This document shows, piece after piece, positions 53,913 through 62,258 of a stretch of 64,000 bases of DNA; the stretch's first letter is position 1, and each line of letters begins with the position of its first letter. The notes beneath the pieces are model-generated. The model searched no databases. It was given only the letters and a program-made list of their open reading frames with translations, and had not been told where the DNA came from. Source of the stretch: Candidatus Rhodobacter oscarellae (GTDB lineage Bacteria; Pseudomonadota; Alphaproteobacteria; Rhodobacterales; Rhodobacteraceae). A program made the translations under genes and the position numbers. The stretch covers positions 143,377-207,376 of the forward strand of contig NZ_LFTY01000002.1 of the NCBI RefSeq assembly GCF_001078595.1, written 5' to 3'.

Positions 53913-55051
53913 GGTTTCTGCTCCGCGTCGGTCTCGGGCTTGTGGCGGCGCTTGAACAGCATGGGCTTGTCCGAGATCCATAGCAGGATCAGCGTCATCG
54001 CGATCCCAAGCGGCGTCGCGCCATAGGAGACCAGCCAGAGGCCGGGGTCCGAGCGCGCCATATCCGCGAATGCGTTGTCGGCGCTTTTAAGCAGGATGAT
54101 CGCCACCAGCGCGCCAATGATCTGCCGCCACAGCCCAAAGCGGTTGAACGACCCGATCATCATCGCCGCAAAGCCCACCAAGGCGGCCACGATGGCCAGC
54201 AGCGCCTGCTGGCTGCGCCCATGCCCCTCTGACAGCAGACGCGCCAAGGGCAGCCCGACCTCGTCCAAGACCGCCTGGCTGGGGGCCACCAGCTCTCGGG
54301 TCGACAGCTCCTTGACGCCGCGCGCGGTGCGCTCGTCCGAGCCGATCAGGGTGGCGATGGAATAGGCGAAATCCTCGAACCGGGTGACGGATAGGCGGTT
54401 GTCGGCCACGTTCAGCGTCTGCGCCATGCCGTCGAACATCACCAGCTTGGGGCCGGATTCGTGGCGCACCAGCAGGGCCTGCCGCGCGGTATAGGTCACA
54501 TGCTCGGTGTCGCCGCGCGCGTCGTTGAGGAACACATCCTTAAGCTCGCCGGCGGGCGTGACCTCGCGGATGTAGAAGGTGAAGCCGTCGGTGGGGTGCA
54601 GGAACTGGCCCTCGTTGAGCAGCCGCGCCGTGATGTTCTGAGAGATCTCGGCTTCGCGCTCGGCTAGGCGCGCGATGCTCAGCGGCACCAGGAAATGCGT
54701 CAGCAGCGCCACCATCAGCGCCACGATGACACCAAAGGCCAGCACCGGGCGCGCCAGGCGGTAGGGGCTGTGGCCCGCGGCCTTGGCCACCAAAAGCTCG
54801 CTTTCCGAGGAAAGCCGGTTGGCCACATAAAGCGAGGCCGCAAAGGCCGAGATCGGCAGCACCAGGCGGATCACATTCGGCAGGGTCAGCGCGGTGAACT
54901 CAAAGAACACCCCCGCCGATTGCCCGTTGGCGATCAACTGGTCGAACAGCACCACCGCGCGATTCACCCAGTAGACCATCACCAGAATCAGCGAGAACAG
55001 CCCGAACAGCATCAAAAGCTGCGAAAGGACATATCTGTCAAATCGGGTCAA
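53909..55051 (-). CDS. lptF: LPS export ABC transporter permease LptF
   Basis: A 380-residue permease with the same layout as LptG: three helices, jellyroll domain (about 140-265), three helices. Typical N-terminus FDRYVLSQLLMLFGLFSLILV and the conserved ELLVAKAAGHSPYRLARP. It starts with TTG at 55051; I see no ATG or GTG that fits better. It opens the lptF-lptG-lptD-surA-pdxA operon, divergent from pepA. Confidence 0.94.
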   Translation of the reverse strand: MTRFDRYVLSQLLMLFGLFSLILVMVYWVNRAVVLFDQLIANGQSAGVFFEFTALTLPNVIRLVLPISAFAASLYVANRLSSESELLVAKAAGHSPYRLARPVLAFGVIVALMVALLTHFLVPLSIARLAEREAEISQNITARLLNEGQFLHPTDGFTFYIREVTPAGELKDVFLNDARGDTEHVTYTARQALLVRHESGPKLVMFDGMAQTLNVADNRLSVTRFEDFAYSIATLIGSDERTARGVKELSTRELVAPSQAVLDEVGLPLARLLSEGHGRSQQALLAIVAALVGFAAMMIGSFNRFGLWRQIIGALVAIILLKSADNAFADMARSDPGLWLVSYGATPLGIAMTLILLWISDKPMLFKRRHKPETDAEQKP

Positions 55052-55235
55052 ATGGCCGCCCCACCGCGCTGCTTTTTCCTTGGTTGGGTGAGTTTATCGG
55101 AGTTTGCGGGGGCATAAAACTGCTAACTGGCCCGCGGGGCGGATCAGCGAAATCCGGGGATTTCGCGCGCCCCCGGTGGTCAATCCGTTGGCGAGCGCCT
55201 AGGAATGGGAAAACCCCCTAGACGCGAGAACCAAG

Positions 55236-56708
55236 ATGACTGAACTCACCAACGCCACAGTTACGGAACTGAACCTGGACGCCATCGCGGACCTGACCGG
55301 CCGGGTCGCTGTGTTTGTGGACGAGGCGGGCAAGCTTGATCAGGCGGGGCGCCGCGTGAACCGGCTGACCAAGGGCGCCTTGGCGCGGCTGGTCGCATCC
55401 GAGGCGTTTGAGAAGACCAAGACCGCGGGCGCGCTCGAGATGGCTTTCCCGGCTGGCATGGCCGCCGACGCGGTGCAGGTGGTCAAGCTGACCAAGCGCG
55501 CGCCGGCCCTGGACGCGCGCGCCGCCGGCGCGACGATCGGCAAGGCCAAGAAGGGCAAGGATGTCAGCATCTTGGCGGGCAACCTCAAGCATGTGGGCGA
55601 GCTGGCCCTGGGGGTATTGCTGCGCGACTACGCCTTCACCGACCATAAGACCGGCGAGGAGACCACGCCCGCCGATGGCGGCGTGACGCTGCTGGTCTCG
55701 GCGCCCGAGGCGGCGGCGGCGGCTTTCGCAGAGGCGCAGGCCCTGGCCAGCGGCGTGTTCTTCACCCGCGACCTGGTCAGCGAGCCCTCCAACGTGCTGA
55801 CCACCACCGAATTCGCCAACCGGCTGCAAGAGCTGGAGAGCCTCGGCATCGAGGTCGAGGTGCTGGACGAGCCGGTGCTGGAGCGCCTGGGCATGCGCAC
55901 GCTGCTGGGGGTGGGCCAGGGCAGCGTGAGCCCCTCTAAGGTTGTGGTGATGCAGTGGAAGGGCGGCCAAGACGAGGCGCCCTTCGCGCTGGTCGGCAAG
56001 GGCGTGGTGTTCGACACCGGCGGTATCAGCCTCAAGCCCGCCGGCGGCATGGAAGACATGACGATGGATATGGGCGGCGCTGGCGTCGTCTCTGGCGTGA
56101 TGAAAACGCTGGCCCTGCGCAAGGCAAAGGCAAACGTGGTGGGCCTGGTCGGGCTGGTCGAGAACATGCCCGACGGCAACGCGCAACGCCCGGGCGACGT
56201 GGTGACCTCGATGAAGGGCGACACGGTGGAGGTGATCAACACCGATGCCGAGGGGCGCTTGGTGCTCTGCGACGTGTTGTGGTACGCCCAGGACCGCTTT
56301 GCGCCCACCGGCATGGTGGATCTGGCAACGCTGACCGGCGCGATCGTTATCGGGCTGGGGCATGAGAACGCGGGCGTGTTCTCTAACAATGATGCGCTGT
56401 GCAACGCGTTCCTTAAGGCCGCCGGGGCCGAGCAGGAGGGCGCCTGGCGGATGCCGCTGGGGGACGCCTATGACGAGCTCTTGAAGTCGGACGTGGCGGA
56501 TATGAAGAATATCGGCGGCCGCGCGGCGGGGTCGGTGACGGCGGCGCAGTTCCTGCAGCGCTTTGTGAAAGAGGACACGCCGTGGATCCACCTGGATATC
56601 GCGGGCGTGGCCTCGACCCCGAAAGAGACCGCGATGGCGCCCAAGGGCGCTTCGGGTTGGGGCATCCTGGCGCTGAACCGTTTGATCGCAGACGGCTACG
56701 AGGGCTAA
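55236..56708 (+). CDS. pepA: Leucyl aminopeptidase (M17)
   Basis: A 490-residue cytoplasmic aminopeptidase with two metal ions. Metal and catalytic motifs: VGKGVVFDTGGISLKPAGGM, and the family signature NTDAEGRL followed by VLCDVLWYAQ; the bicarbonate/catalytic Arg region follows. It is divergent from lptF, as in many proteobacteria. Confidence 0.96.
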   Translation: MTELTNATVTELNLDAIADLTGRVAVFVDEAGKLDQAGRRVNRLTKGALARLVASEAFEKTKTAGALEMAFPAGMAADAVQVVKLTKRAPALDARAAGATIGKAKKGKDVSILAGNLKHVGELALGVLLRDYAFTDHKTGEETTPADGGVTLLVSAPEAAAAAFAEAQALASGVFFTRDLVSEPSNVLTTTEFANRLQELESLGIEVEVLDEPVLERLGMRTLLGVGQGSVSPSKVVVMQWKGGQDEAPFALVGKGVVFDTGGISLKPAGGMEDMTMDMGGAGVVSGVMKTLALRKAKANVVGLVGLVENMPDGNAQRPGDVVTSMKGDTVEVINTDAEGRLVLCDVLWYAQDRFAPTGMVDLATLTGAIVIGLGHENAGVFSNNDALCNAFLKAAGAEQEGAWRMPLGDAYDELLKSDVADMKNIGGRAAGSVTAAQFLQRFVKEDTPWIHLDIAGVASTPKETAMAPKGASGWGILALNRLIADGYEG

Positions 56709-56711
56709 CGG

Positions 56712-56738
56712 GTAGGATGGGGTTAAACCCCATCCTAC
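56712..56738. terminator. Perfect hairpin between pepA and holC
   Basis: Two 13-nt arms, GTAGGATGGGGTT and its exact complement, are separated by a single A. It starts 4 bp after the pepA stop and ends 11 bp before holC. It may attenuate or terminate, but no U-tract follows. I recognise similar GTAGGATGGGG hairpins as recurrent intergenic elements. Confidence 0.55.
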
Positions 56739-56748
56739 GGGTGTTCAC

Positions 56749-57213
56749 ATGGGCGCGGCATATTTCTACCACCTGACCCGGCAACCGCTTGAGGCGGTGC
56801 TGCCGATGCTCTTGGGCAAGGCCCGCCAGGCGGGCTGGGCGGTGGTCGTGCGCGGCGCCGATGAGAAGCGCCTGGATTGGCTGGACGAGAAGCTCTGGCT
56901 TGGCCCGGACGAGGGGTTCCTGCCCCATGGCCGGGCGGGCGGGCCGCATGATGCCGACCAGCCGATCCTGCTGACCTCTGGCGTGGGCGGCAACGACCCT
57001 GGCTGCGTGATGTCCGTCGACGGCGCCGCCGTCGCGCCCGAGGAGGTCAACGCGCTGGAACGGGTCTGCATCCTCTTTGACGGCAACGACCCGGCGGCGG
57101 TGGACCACGCCCGCGGCCAATGGAAGGCGCTGACCGGCGCGGGCTGCGCGGCGCAGTACTGGAGCCAAGAAAGCGGCTCCTGGCAGATGAAGGCGCAGCA
57201 TCCCAGCGGCTGA
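56749..57213 (+). CDS. holC: DNA polymerase III chi subunit
   Basis: A 154-residue HolC homolog: AYFYHLTRQPLEAVLPMLLGKA at the N-terminus, DEKLWLGPDEGFLPHGRAG in the middle, and RVCILFDGNDPAAVDHARGQWK. It links the clamp loader to SSB. The pairing with pepA is conserved in many proteobacteria. Confidence 0.93.
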   Translation: MGAAYFYHLTRQPLEAVLPMLLGKARQAGWAVVVRGADEKRLDWLDEKLWLGPDEGFLPHGRAGGPHDADQPILLTSGVGGNDPGCVMSVDGAAVAPEEVNALERVCILFDGNDPAAVDHARGQWKALTGAGCAAQYWSQESGSWQMKAQHPSG

Positions 57214-57369
57214 ATATGTGGCAAGTTGATGCCGTTGCTCGTGGGGCCGCCGGCGGCGCAGCTGCGCACCAACATCGTCTATATCGCGGTCAGCCTTGCA
57301 ATGTCGGCCTGGGCCCGTCCCGGCTCTTGGGGTGTTTTTGGCCTGCGCCCATCCTAGATATGGCAGGAG

Positions 57370-57828
57370 ATGCTGACCGAACGCGCCCCTTATGCCTATC
57401 GCCGCGACCTCGCGGTGCCGGAGTTCGACGATTCAGGCCCGGTTGCGGTCCTAGATGCGCAATGCGGGCTCTGCGCCCGGGGCGCGCGATGGATCGCGCG
57501 CAACGACCATGCCGAGGTGTTCCGGCTGATCCCGCTGCAATCCGAGCTGGGGCGCGCGCTTGCGGCGCATTACGGCGTCTCGCCGGACGACCCGGCGACC
57601 TGGATTGTGATCGAGGGCGGGCGCGGCTTCGGTGCGCTGGAGGCCGCGGCGCAGGCCGCCCGGCATATGGGCTGGCGCTGGCGGTGGCTGGCTGTGTTGC
57701 GGCTGGTGCCGCGGGCGCTGCCGGACACGGCCTACCGGCTGGTCGCGCGCAACCGCTATCGCCTGTTCGGGCGGGCAGATCTATGCGCGCTGCCGGATCC
57801 AGAGGTGCTGCGGCGGCTCATGCCATAG
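57370..57828 (+). CDS. DCC-family (DUF393) thiol-disulfide oxidoreductase-like protein
   Basis: A 152-residue protein with the DCC signature D29-A-Q-C32-G-L-C35 after the first strand (PVAVLDAQCGLCARGARWI), followed by RLIPLQSELGRAL, as in the family. The CxxC suggests redox activity; substrate unknown. The end (RLMP) and basic/aromatic RWRWLAVLRLVP helix may contact the membrane. It begins 156 bp after holC. Confidence 0.88.
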   Translation: MLTERAPYAYRRDLAVPEFDDSGPVAVLDAQCGLCARGARWIARNDHAEVFRLIPLQSELGRALAAHYGVSPDDPATWIVIEGGRGFGALEAAAQAARHMGWRWRWLAVLRLVPRALPDTAYRLVARNRYRLFGRADLCALPDPEVLRRLMP

Positions 57829-57840
57829 CGGGGGCCAGAA

Positions 57841-57885
57841 TTTGGGCGTTGCATTCGGGCCTTGCATTCGGGCGTTGCAGCGGTG
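57841..57885 (+). repeat. Short direct repeats upstream of lldD
   Basis: Three imperfect 13-bp units, TGGGCGTTGCATTC, GGGCCTTGCATTC and GGGCGTTGCAGC, lie in tandem just after the DCC gene stop. A similar three-unit array with a different sequence lies at 48060. Confidence 0.6.
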
Positions 57886-57936
57886 GCGGCGGATTGGTAA
57901 CAACTTTTGACCAATCCCGCCAGGAAGGCCCGCGCC

Positions 57937-59100
57937 ATGCCCGTGATCACCTGCATCGAAGACCTCCGCCGCCTGCACGAGCGCCGCACCCCGCGCATGT
58001 TCTACGACTATTGCGACAGCGGCAGCTATACCGAGCAGACCTATCGCGAGAATACCTCGGATTTTGACCAGATCCGCCTGCGCCAGCGGGTCGCGATCGA
58101 CATGACCGGGCGCTCGACCGCCTCGGCGATGATTGGTCAGGACGTGGCGATGCCGGTGGCTCTGGCCCCGGTGGGCTCGACGGGGATGCAATGGCCGGAT
58201 GGCGAGATCCTGGCGGCCAAGGCGGCCGAGGAGTTCGGCGTGCCCTTCACGCTGTCGACCATGTCGGTCTGCTCGATCGAGGACGTGTCCGAGCACACGC
58301 AAAAGCCCTTTTGGTTCCAGCTCTACGTGATGCGCGACTGGGACTTCGTGAAGCGGGTGATCGAGCGCTGTAAGACGGCCAATGTCTCGGCCCTGGTGCT
58401 GACGCTGGACCTGCAGCTGCTGGCGCAGCGGCACAAGGACCTCAAGAACGGGCTGTCGATCCCGATCAAGCCGACCGTGCCGAACCTGGTGAACCTCGCC
58501 ACCAAATGGGCCTGGATCCGCGCCATGCTGGGCACCAAGCGGCGCAGCTTTGGCAATATCGTGGGCCATGTGGAGGGGATCAGCGACATGACCTCGCTGG
58601 CGATCTGGGCCGCGGAGAGCTTTGACAAGTCGATGGACTGGGAGATGGTCAAGAGGATCAAGGAGATGTGGGGCGGGCCGCTGATCCTGAAGGGCATCCT
58701 GGACCCCGAGGACGCAAAGCTGGCGCTGAACGTCGGCGCGGATGCGATCATCGTCTCCAACCATGGCGGGCGGCAGCTGGACGGCGCGCTGTCGTCGATC
58801 CGCGCGCTGGGGCCGATCATGGACGCGGTGGGCGGCAAGGTAGAGGTGCATCTCGATAGCGGCATCCGCTCGGGCCAGGACGTGCTGAAGGCGCTCGCGA
58901 TGGGCGCGCAGGGGACCTATATCGGGCGGGCCTTCAACCACGGGCTGGGCGCGATGGGCCAGGCGGGGGTCGCGAAGGCGCTGGAGGTGATCCACAAGGA
59001 GCTGGACACGTCCATGGCGCTCTGCGGACGCACCCGAGTGACGGATCTGGACCGCTCGAACCTGCAGGTCCCGGAGGGCTTCGCCGGGCGCTGGGCCTGA
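57937..59100 (+). CDS. lldD: L-lactate dehydrogenase (FMN, quinone-linked) / alpha-hydroxy-acid oxidase family
   Basis: A 387-residue TIM-barrel flavoenzyme. N-terminal CIEDLRRLHERRTPRMFYDYCDSGSYTEQT, the substrate-binding QLYVMRD, and the catalytic SNHGGRQLDG near 280. The FMN phosphate region near the C-terminus is DSGIRSGQDVLKALAMGAQGTYIGR. It oxidises L-lactate to pyruvate and passes electrons to quinone. The ATG at 57937 follows AGGAAGG by 8 nt; an upstream in-frame start lacks this. Other 2-hydroxyacids are possible substrates. Confidence 0.9.
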   Translation: MPVITCIEDLRRLHERRTPRMFYDYCDSGSYTEQTYRENTSDFDQIRLRQRVAIDMTGRSTASAMIGQDVAMPVALAPVGSTGMQWPDGEILAAKAAEEFGVPFTLSTMSVCSIEDVSEHTQKPFWFQLYVMRDWDFVKRVIERCKTANVSALVLTLDLQLLAQRHKDLKNGLSIPIKPTVPNLVNLATKWAWIRAMLGTKRRSFGNIVGHVEGISDMTSLAIWAAESFDKSMDWEMVKRIKEMWGGPLILKGILDPEDAKLALNVGADAIIVSNHGGRQLDGALSSIRALGPIMDAVGGKVEVHLDSGIRSGQDVLKALAMGAQGTYIGRAFNHGLGAMGQAGVAKALEVIHKELDTSMALCGRTRVTDLDRSNLQVPEGFAGRWA

Positions 59101-59446
59101 GGGCTTCGGCGTTTGTTGGGGAGGCTTTGCGCCAATTCGCCTGCGCCCTTCGGGCTTGCCGAATTGTCGCCGGGCGCTCGGCTTCGCCTCGCGCTTTGAC
59201 GGTGCGCAGACTGACGCGGGCTGTAAAAAATTGACGTAATCTTCAAGAATATGCGCGACAGATAGAAATGGGTGGGCGCCGGTACGGCGCGCCGGAAACC
59301 GGCCCTCCCAGGTCCATTTTTCGCTCCGAATCATCAAGATTTGGTGTAGCTCTCAGCAATCACGCTCCGCCCTCTGGCCGTTCCCCGGCGCACCTCGCGG
59401 GCGAGAAGGCCCCACACGGCCAGCGAGCAGACAAGGAGAGCCAGCC
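59101..59446. other. Intergenic region before the GST gene
   Basis: 346 bp. The left part is GC-rich with inverted pieces of coding-like composition but no credible frame; an AT-rich stretch at 59222-59265 (GTAAAAAATTGACG, AAGAATATG) is the likeliest promoter for the downstream pair. GC-rich dyads (GGCGCGCC with flanks) lie at 59275-59305. Confidence 0.45.
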
Positions 59447-60091
59447 ATGCTGACGGTCTATGGACGCGCCACGTCCTCAAATGTGCAACTGGTGATGTGG
59501 GCGGTGGGCGAGCTTGGGCTCGCGCATCGCCGCCTGGACTACGGCCACGTTTTCGGCGGCGTCGACACGCCCGAGTATCTGGCGCTGAACCCCAACGGCA
59601 CGGTGCCAACCCTGAAGGATGGCGACCTGGTGGTCTGGGAGAGCTGCGCGATCCTGCGCTATCTCGCCGGGACCTATGGCGATGAGGCGTTCTGGCCCAG
59701 AGATCCGGCGGCGCGGGCGGCGGTGGATCAATGGGCCGAGTGGGGCAAGATCAACCTCACGCTGGGCTTCACCGTGCCCATCTTCTGGGCCCGCGTGCGC
59801 ACGGCGGCCAAGGACCGGGACCAGGCGGCGCTGGACCGCAGCCTCGCCCAGTTCGAGCGCGCGCTGGACATCCTCGAGGCGCAGCTCGCCCACCAAGATT
59901 ACGTTGCGTCCGACAGGTTCACCGCCGCGGATGTCGTTATTGGCCACGTGCTTTACCGCTGGTATGATATTGACGTGCCACGGCGCCCCAGGGCGCGATT
60001 GGAAGAATATTACCAGCGGCTTAGCCATCGCCCGGCCTACCGGCAGCATGTGATGGTCGACTACAGCGCGCTGAGGGTCGAAGGGGCCTGA
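59447..60091 (+). CDS. Glutathione S-transferase family protein
   Basis: A 214-residue GST: thioredoxin-like N-domain (1-80) with the active-site region GRATSSNVQLVMWAVGELG, cis-proline NPNGTVPTL and the glutathione-binding E-S-C-A-I-L-R-Y-L; alpha-helical C-domain (90-210). AAGGAGA precedes the ATG. It is 3 bp upstream of the GMC oxidoreductase and presumably cotranscribed. Confidence 0.93.
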   Translation: MLTVYGRATSSNVQLVMWAVGELGLAHRRLDYGHVFGGVDTPEYLALNPNGTVPTLKDGDLVVWESCAILRYLAGTYGDEAFWPRDPAARAAVDQWAEWGKINLTLGFTVPIFWARVRTAAKDRDQAALDRSLAQFERALDILEAQLAHQDYVASDRFTAADVVIGHVLYRWYDIDVPRRPRARLEEYYQRLSHRPAYRQHVMVDYSALRVEGA

Positions 60092-60094
60092 CGT

Positions 60095-61750
60095 TTGGAA
60101 GCAGATTTTGTGATCGTCGGCGCGGGCTCTGCGGGCTCGGCCATGGCGTATCGCCTGAGCGAGGCCGGCGCCTCGGTGCTGGTGGTAGAGCATGGCGGCA
60201 CCGATGCGGGGCCGTTCATCCAGATGCCTGGGGCGCTGTCCTTTCCGATGAATATGCGGCGCTACGACTGGGGCTATGAGAGCGAGCCCGAGGCGCATCT
60301 GGGCGGGCGCCGCCTGGTCTGCCCGCGCGGCAAGGTGATCGGCGGCTCGTCGAGCATCAACGGCATGGTCTATGTGCGCGGCCACGCCCGCGACTTTGAC
60401 ACCTGGGCCGAGATGGGCGCCGATGGCTGGGCCTATGCCGACGTGCTGCCCTATTTCAAGCGCATGGAGACCTGGCACGGCGCAGAGACCGAGGGCGAGG
60501 GCGACCCAAGCTGGCGCGGCACGGATGGCCCGCTGCACATCTCGCGCGGCCCGCGCGACAACCCGCTGACCCGCGCCTTTGTCGAGGCGGGGCACCAGGC
60601 GGGCTACCCCGTCACCCAGGACTATAACGGCCGCCAGCAGGAGGGCTTTGGCGCCTTCGAGGCCACCATCTGGAAGGGGCGGCGCTGGTCCGCCGCCAAC
60701 GCCTATCTCAAGCCCGCGCTGCGGCGGCAGAACTGCGACCTCGTCCGAGGGCTGGTCGAAAAGGTGGTGATCGAGGAGGGCCGCGCGGTGGGCGTGGCGG
60801 TGAAGGGCCGCGGGGTGATCCGGGCGCGGCGCGAGGTGATCATCGCCGCCTCGGCGATCAACTCGCCCAAGCTTCTGATGCTGTCGGGCGTGGGCCCCGC
60901 CGCGCATCTGGCCGAGCACGGCATCGCGGTGGCCGCCGACCGCCCCGGCGTGGGGCAGAACCTGCAGGACCACCTGGAGATGTACATCCAGATGGCCGCG
61001 ACGCAGCCGGTCAGCCTGTTCACCTACTGGAACCTGCTGGGCAAGGCCTATGTGGGCGCGCGCTGGCTCTTCACCCGCACCGGGCCCGGCGCCTCGAACC
61101 AATTCGAGAGCTGCGGCTTCATCCGCTCGCGCGCGGGGATCGAATACCCCGACATCCAGTTCCACTTCCTGCCCATCGCGGTGCGCTATGACGGGCAGGC
61201 GGCGGCGCAGGGGCACGGCTTTCAAGCGCATGTCGGCCCGATGCGGTCCAAGTCGCGCGGCGCGGTGACCCTGCGCTCCGGCGACCCGGCGGACGACCCG
61301 GTGATCCGCTTCAACTATATGTCTCACCCCGACGACTGGGAGGAGTTCCGCACCGGCATCCGCCTGACCCGCGAGATCTTTGCCCAAGACGCGTTCGCGC
61401 CCTATCGCGGCGAAGAGATCCAACCCGGCGCGCAGCTCCAGAGCGACGATCAGCTGGACGCAGCGATCCGCGAGCACGCCGAGAGCGCCTATCACCCCTG
61501 CGGCACCTGCCGGATGGGCCGCGCCAGTGATCCGATGTCCGTGGTGGATCCCCAGATGCGCGTCATTGGGGTCGATGGCCTGCGCCTGGCCGACAGCTCG
61601 GTCTTCCCGCAGATCACCAACGGCAACCTCAACGGGCCATCGATCATGACCGGCGAGAAGGCCGCCGATCACATCCTGGGCCGCGCGCCGCTGGCTGCCG
61701 CCAATGACGAGCCCTGGATACACCCGGATTGGCAGACCCAGCAGCGGTAA
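60095..61750 (+). CDS. betA: Choline dehydrogenase-type GMC oxidoreductase
   Basis: A 551-residue FAD enzyme. The dinucleotide motif is at 5-35 ([19 protein letters not shown]); the FAD-binding [20 protein letters not shown] and the GMC catalytic His region [12 protein letters not shown] follow, then [20 protein letters not shown]. It converts choline (or another alcohol) to betaine aldehyde. The start is TTG at 60095 with AAGGGG upstream. betB, betI and transporters are absent, so specificity for choline is not certain. Confidence 0.85.
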   Translation: MEADFVIVGAGSAGSAMAYRLSEAGASVLVVEHGGTDAGPFIQMPGALSFPMNMRRYDWGYESEPEAHLGGRRLVCPRGKVIGGSSSINGMVYVRGHARDFDTWAEMGADGWAYADVLPYFKRMETWHGAETEGEGDPSWRGTDGPLHISRGPRDNPLTRAFVEAGHQAGYPVTQDYNGRQQEGFGAFEATIWKGRRWSAANAYLKPALRRQNCDLVRGLVEKVVIEEGRAVGVAVKGRGVIRARREVIIAASAINSPKLLMLSGVGPAAHLAEHGIAVAADRPGVGQNLQDHLEMYIQMAATQPVSLFTYWNLLGKAYVGARWLFTRTGPGASNQFESCGFIRSRAGIEYPDIQFHFLPIAVRYDGQAAAQGHGFQAHVGPMRSKSRGAVTLRSGDPADDPVIRFNYMSHPDDWEEFRTGIRLTREIFAQDAFAPYRGEEIQPGAQLQSDDQLDAAIREHAESAYHPCGTCRMGRASDPMSVVDPQMRVIGVDGLRLADSSVFPQITNGNLNGPSIMTGEKAADHILGRAPLAAANDEPWIHPDWQTQQR

Positions 61751-62258
61751 GATCGTTATGTCGTTTGGTAGGTTCTGGCCTGCGGCGGGTATTGGCGCGA
61801 CGCAATTTTCTTGCAAGAAAATTGCGAAACTCTTGCAAGAGTTTCTTCAGCGCGCCCCAAAGTGATCCATTAACCGCACCTTCTTGCCGGCTCGCGGGCC
61901 GGACTTTCCTTGGAAGGAAAGTGCAAATCTCTTGCAAGAGATTTGGCGCGCCCACACGCTCGCTCAAGGCCAAATCTTAGGCGACCGTACGCGGGGTTAT
62001 CGAGCAGTTAACCGCTGACCTGTAGAACGTCCGCTGCTTGGCCAAGCACTCGCGAAGTCCGATCAGGGGCGCTCACTTTGTCCCGTCCGACCCTTCCGCG
62101 GAATACCCTTCGGATCACGGACGCCCTTTGCGGCGGCGCCGTTGCATTCCCAACCGCCCGCTTGGTCCTCCCGGCGGGCAGCTTTCCCAGATTGAGCGAC
62201 CTGATATAGGGCCCCGAGGAAATCTCGGGCGTCCCAATCGGCGCGCCTGCAACCGAAC
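61751..62258. other. Intergenic region with palindromes
   Basis: 508 bp between betA and the SulP gene, which are convergent. 61801-61945 holds four palindromic sites; the remaining sequence to 62258 has no credible gene. Confidence 0.5.
61801..61945. repeat. Cluster of four palindromes sharing a CTTGCAAG core
   Basis: 61801-61826 is a perfect 26-bp palindrome and 61826-61845 a perfect 20-bp one (GAAACTCTTGCAAGAGTTTC). 61903-61922 has 9-bp arms around GG (ACTTTCCTT/AAGGAAAGT), and 61924-61945 is a perfect 22-bp palindrome. They form two pairs, each followed by GCGCGCCC within a few bases, about 100 bp apart. Between pairs the arms change on both sides together, keeping the pairing. Confidence 0.9.
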
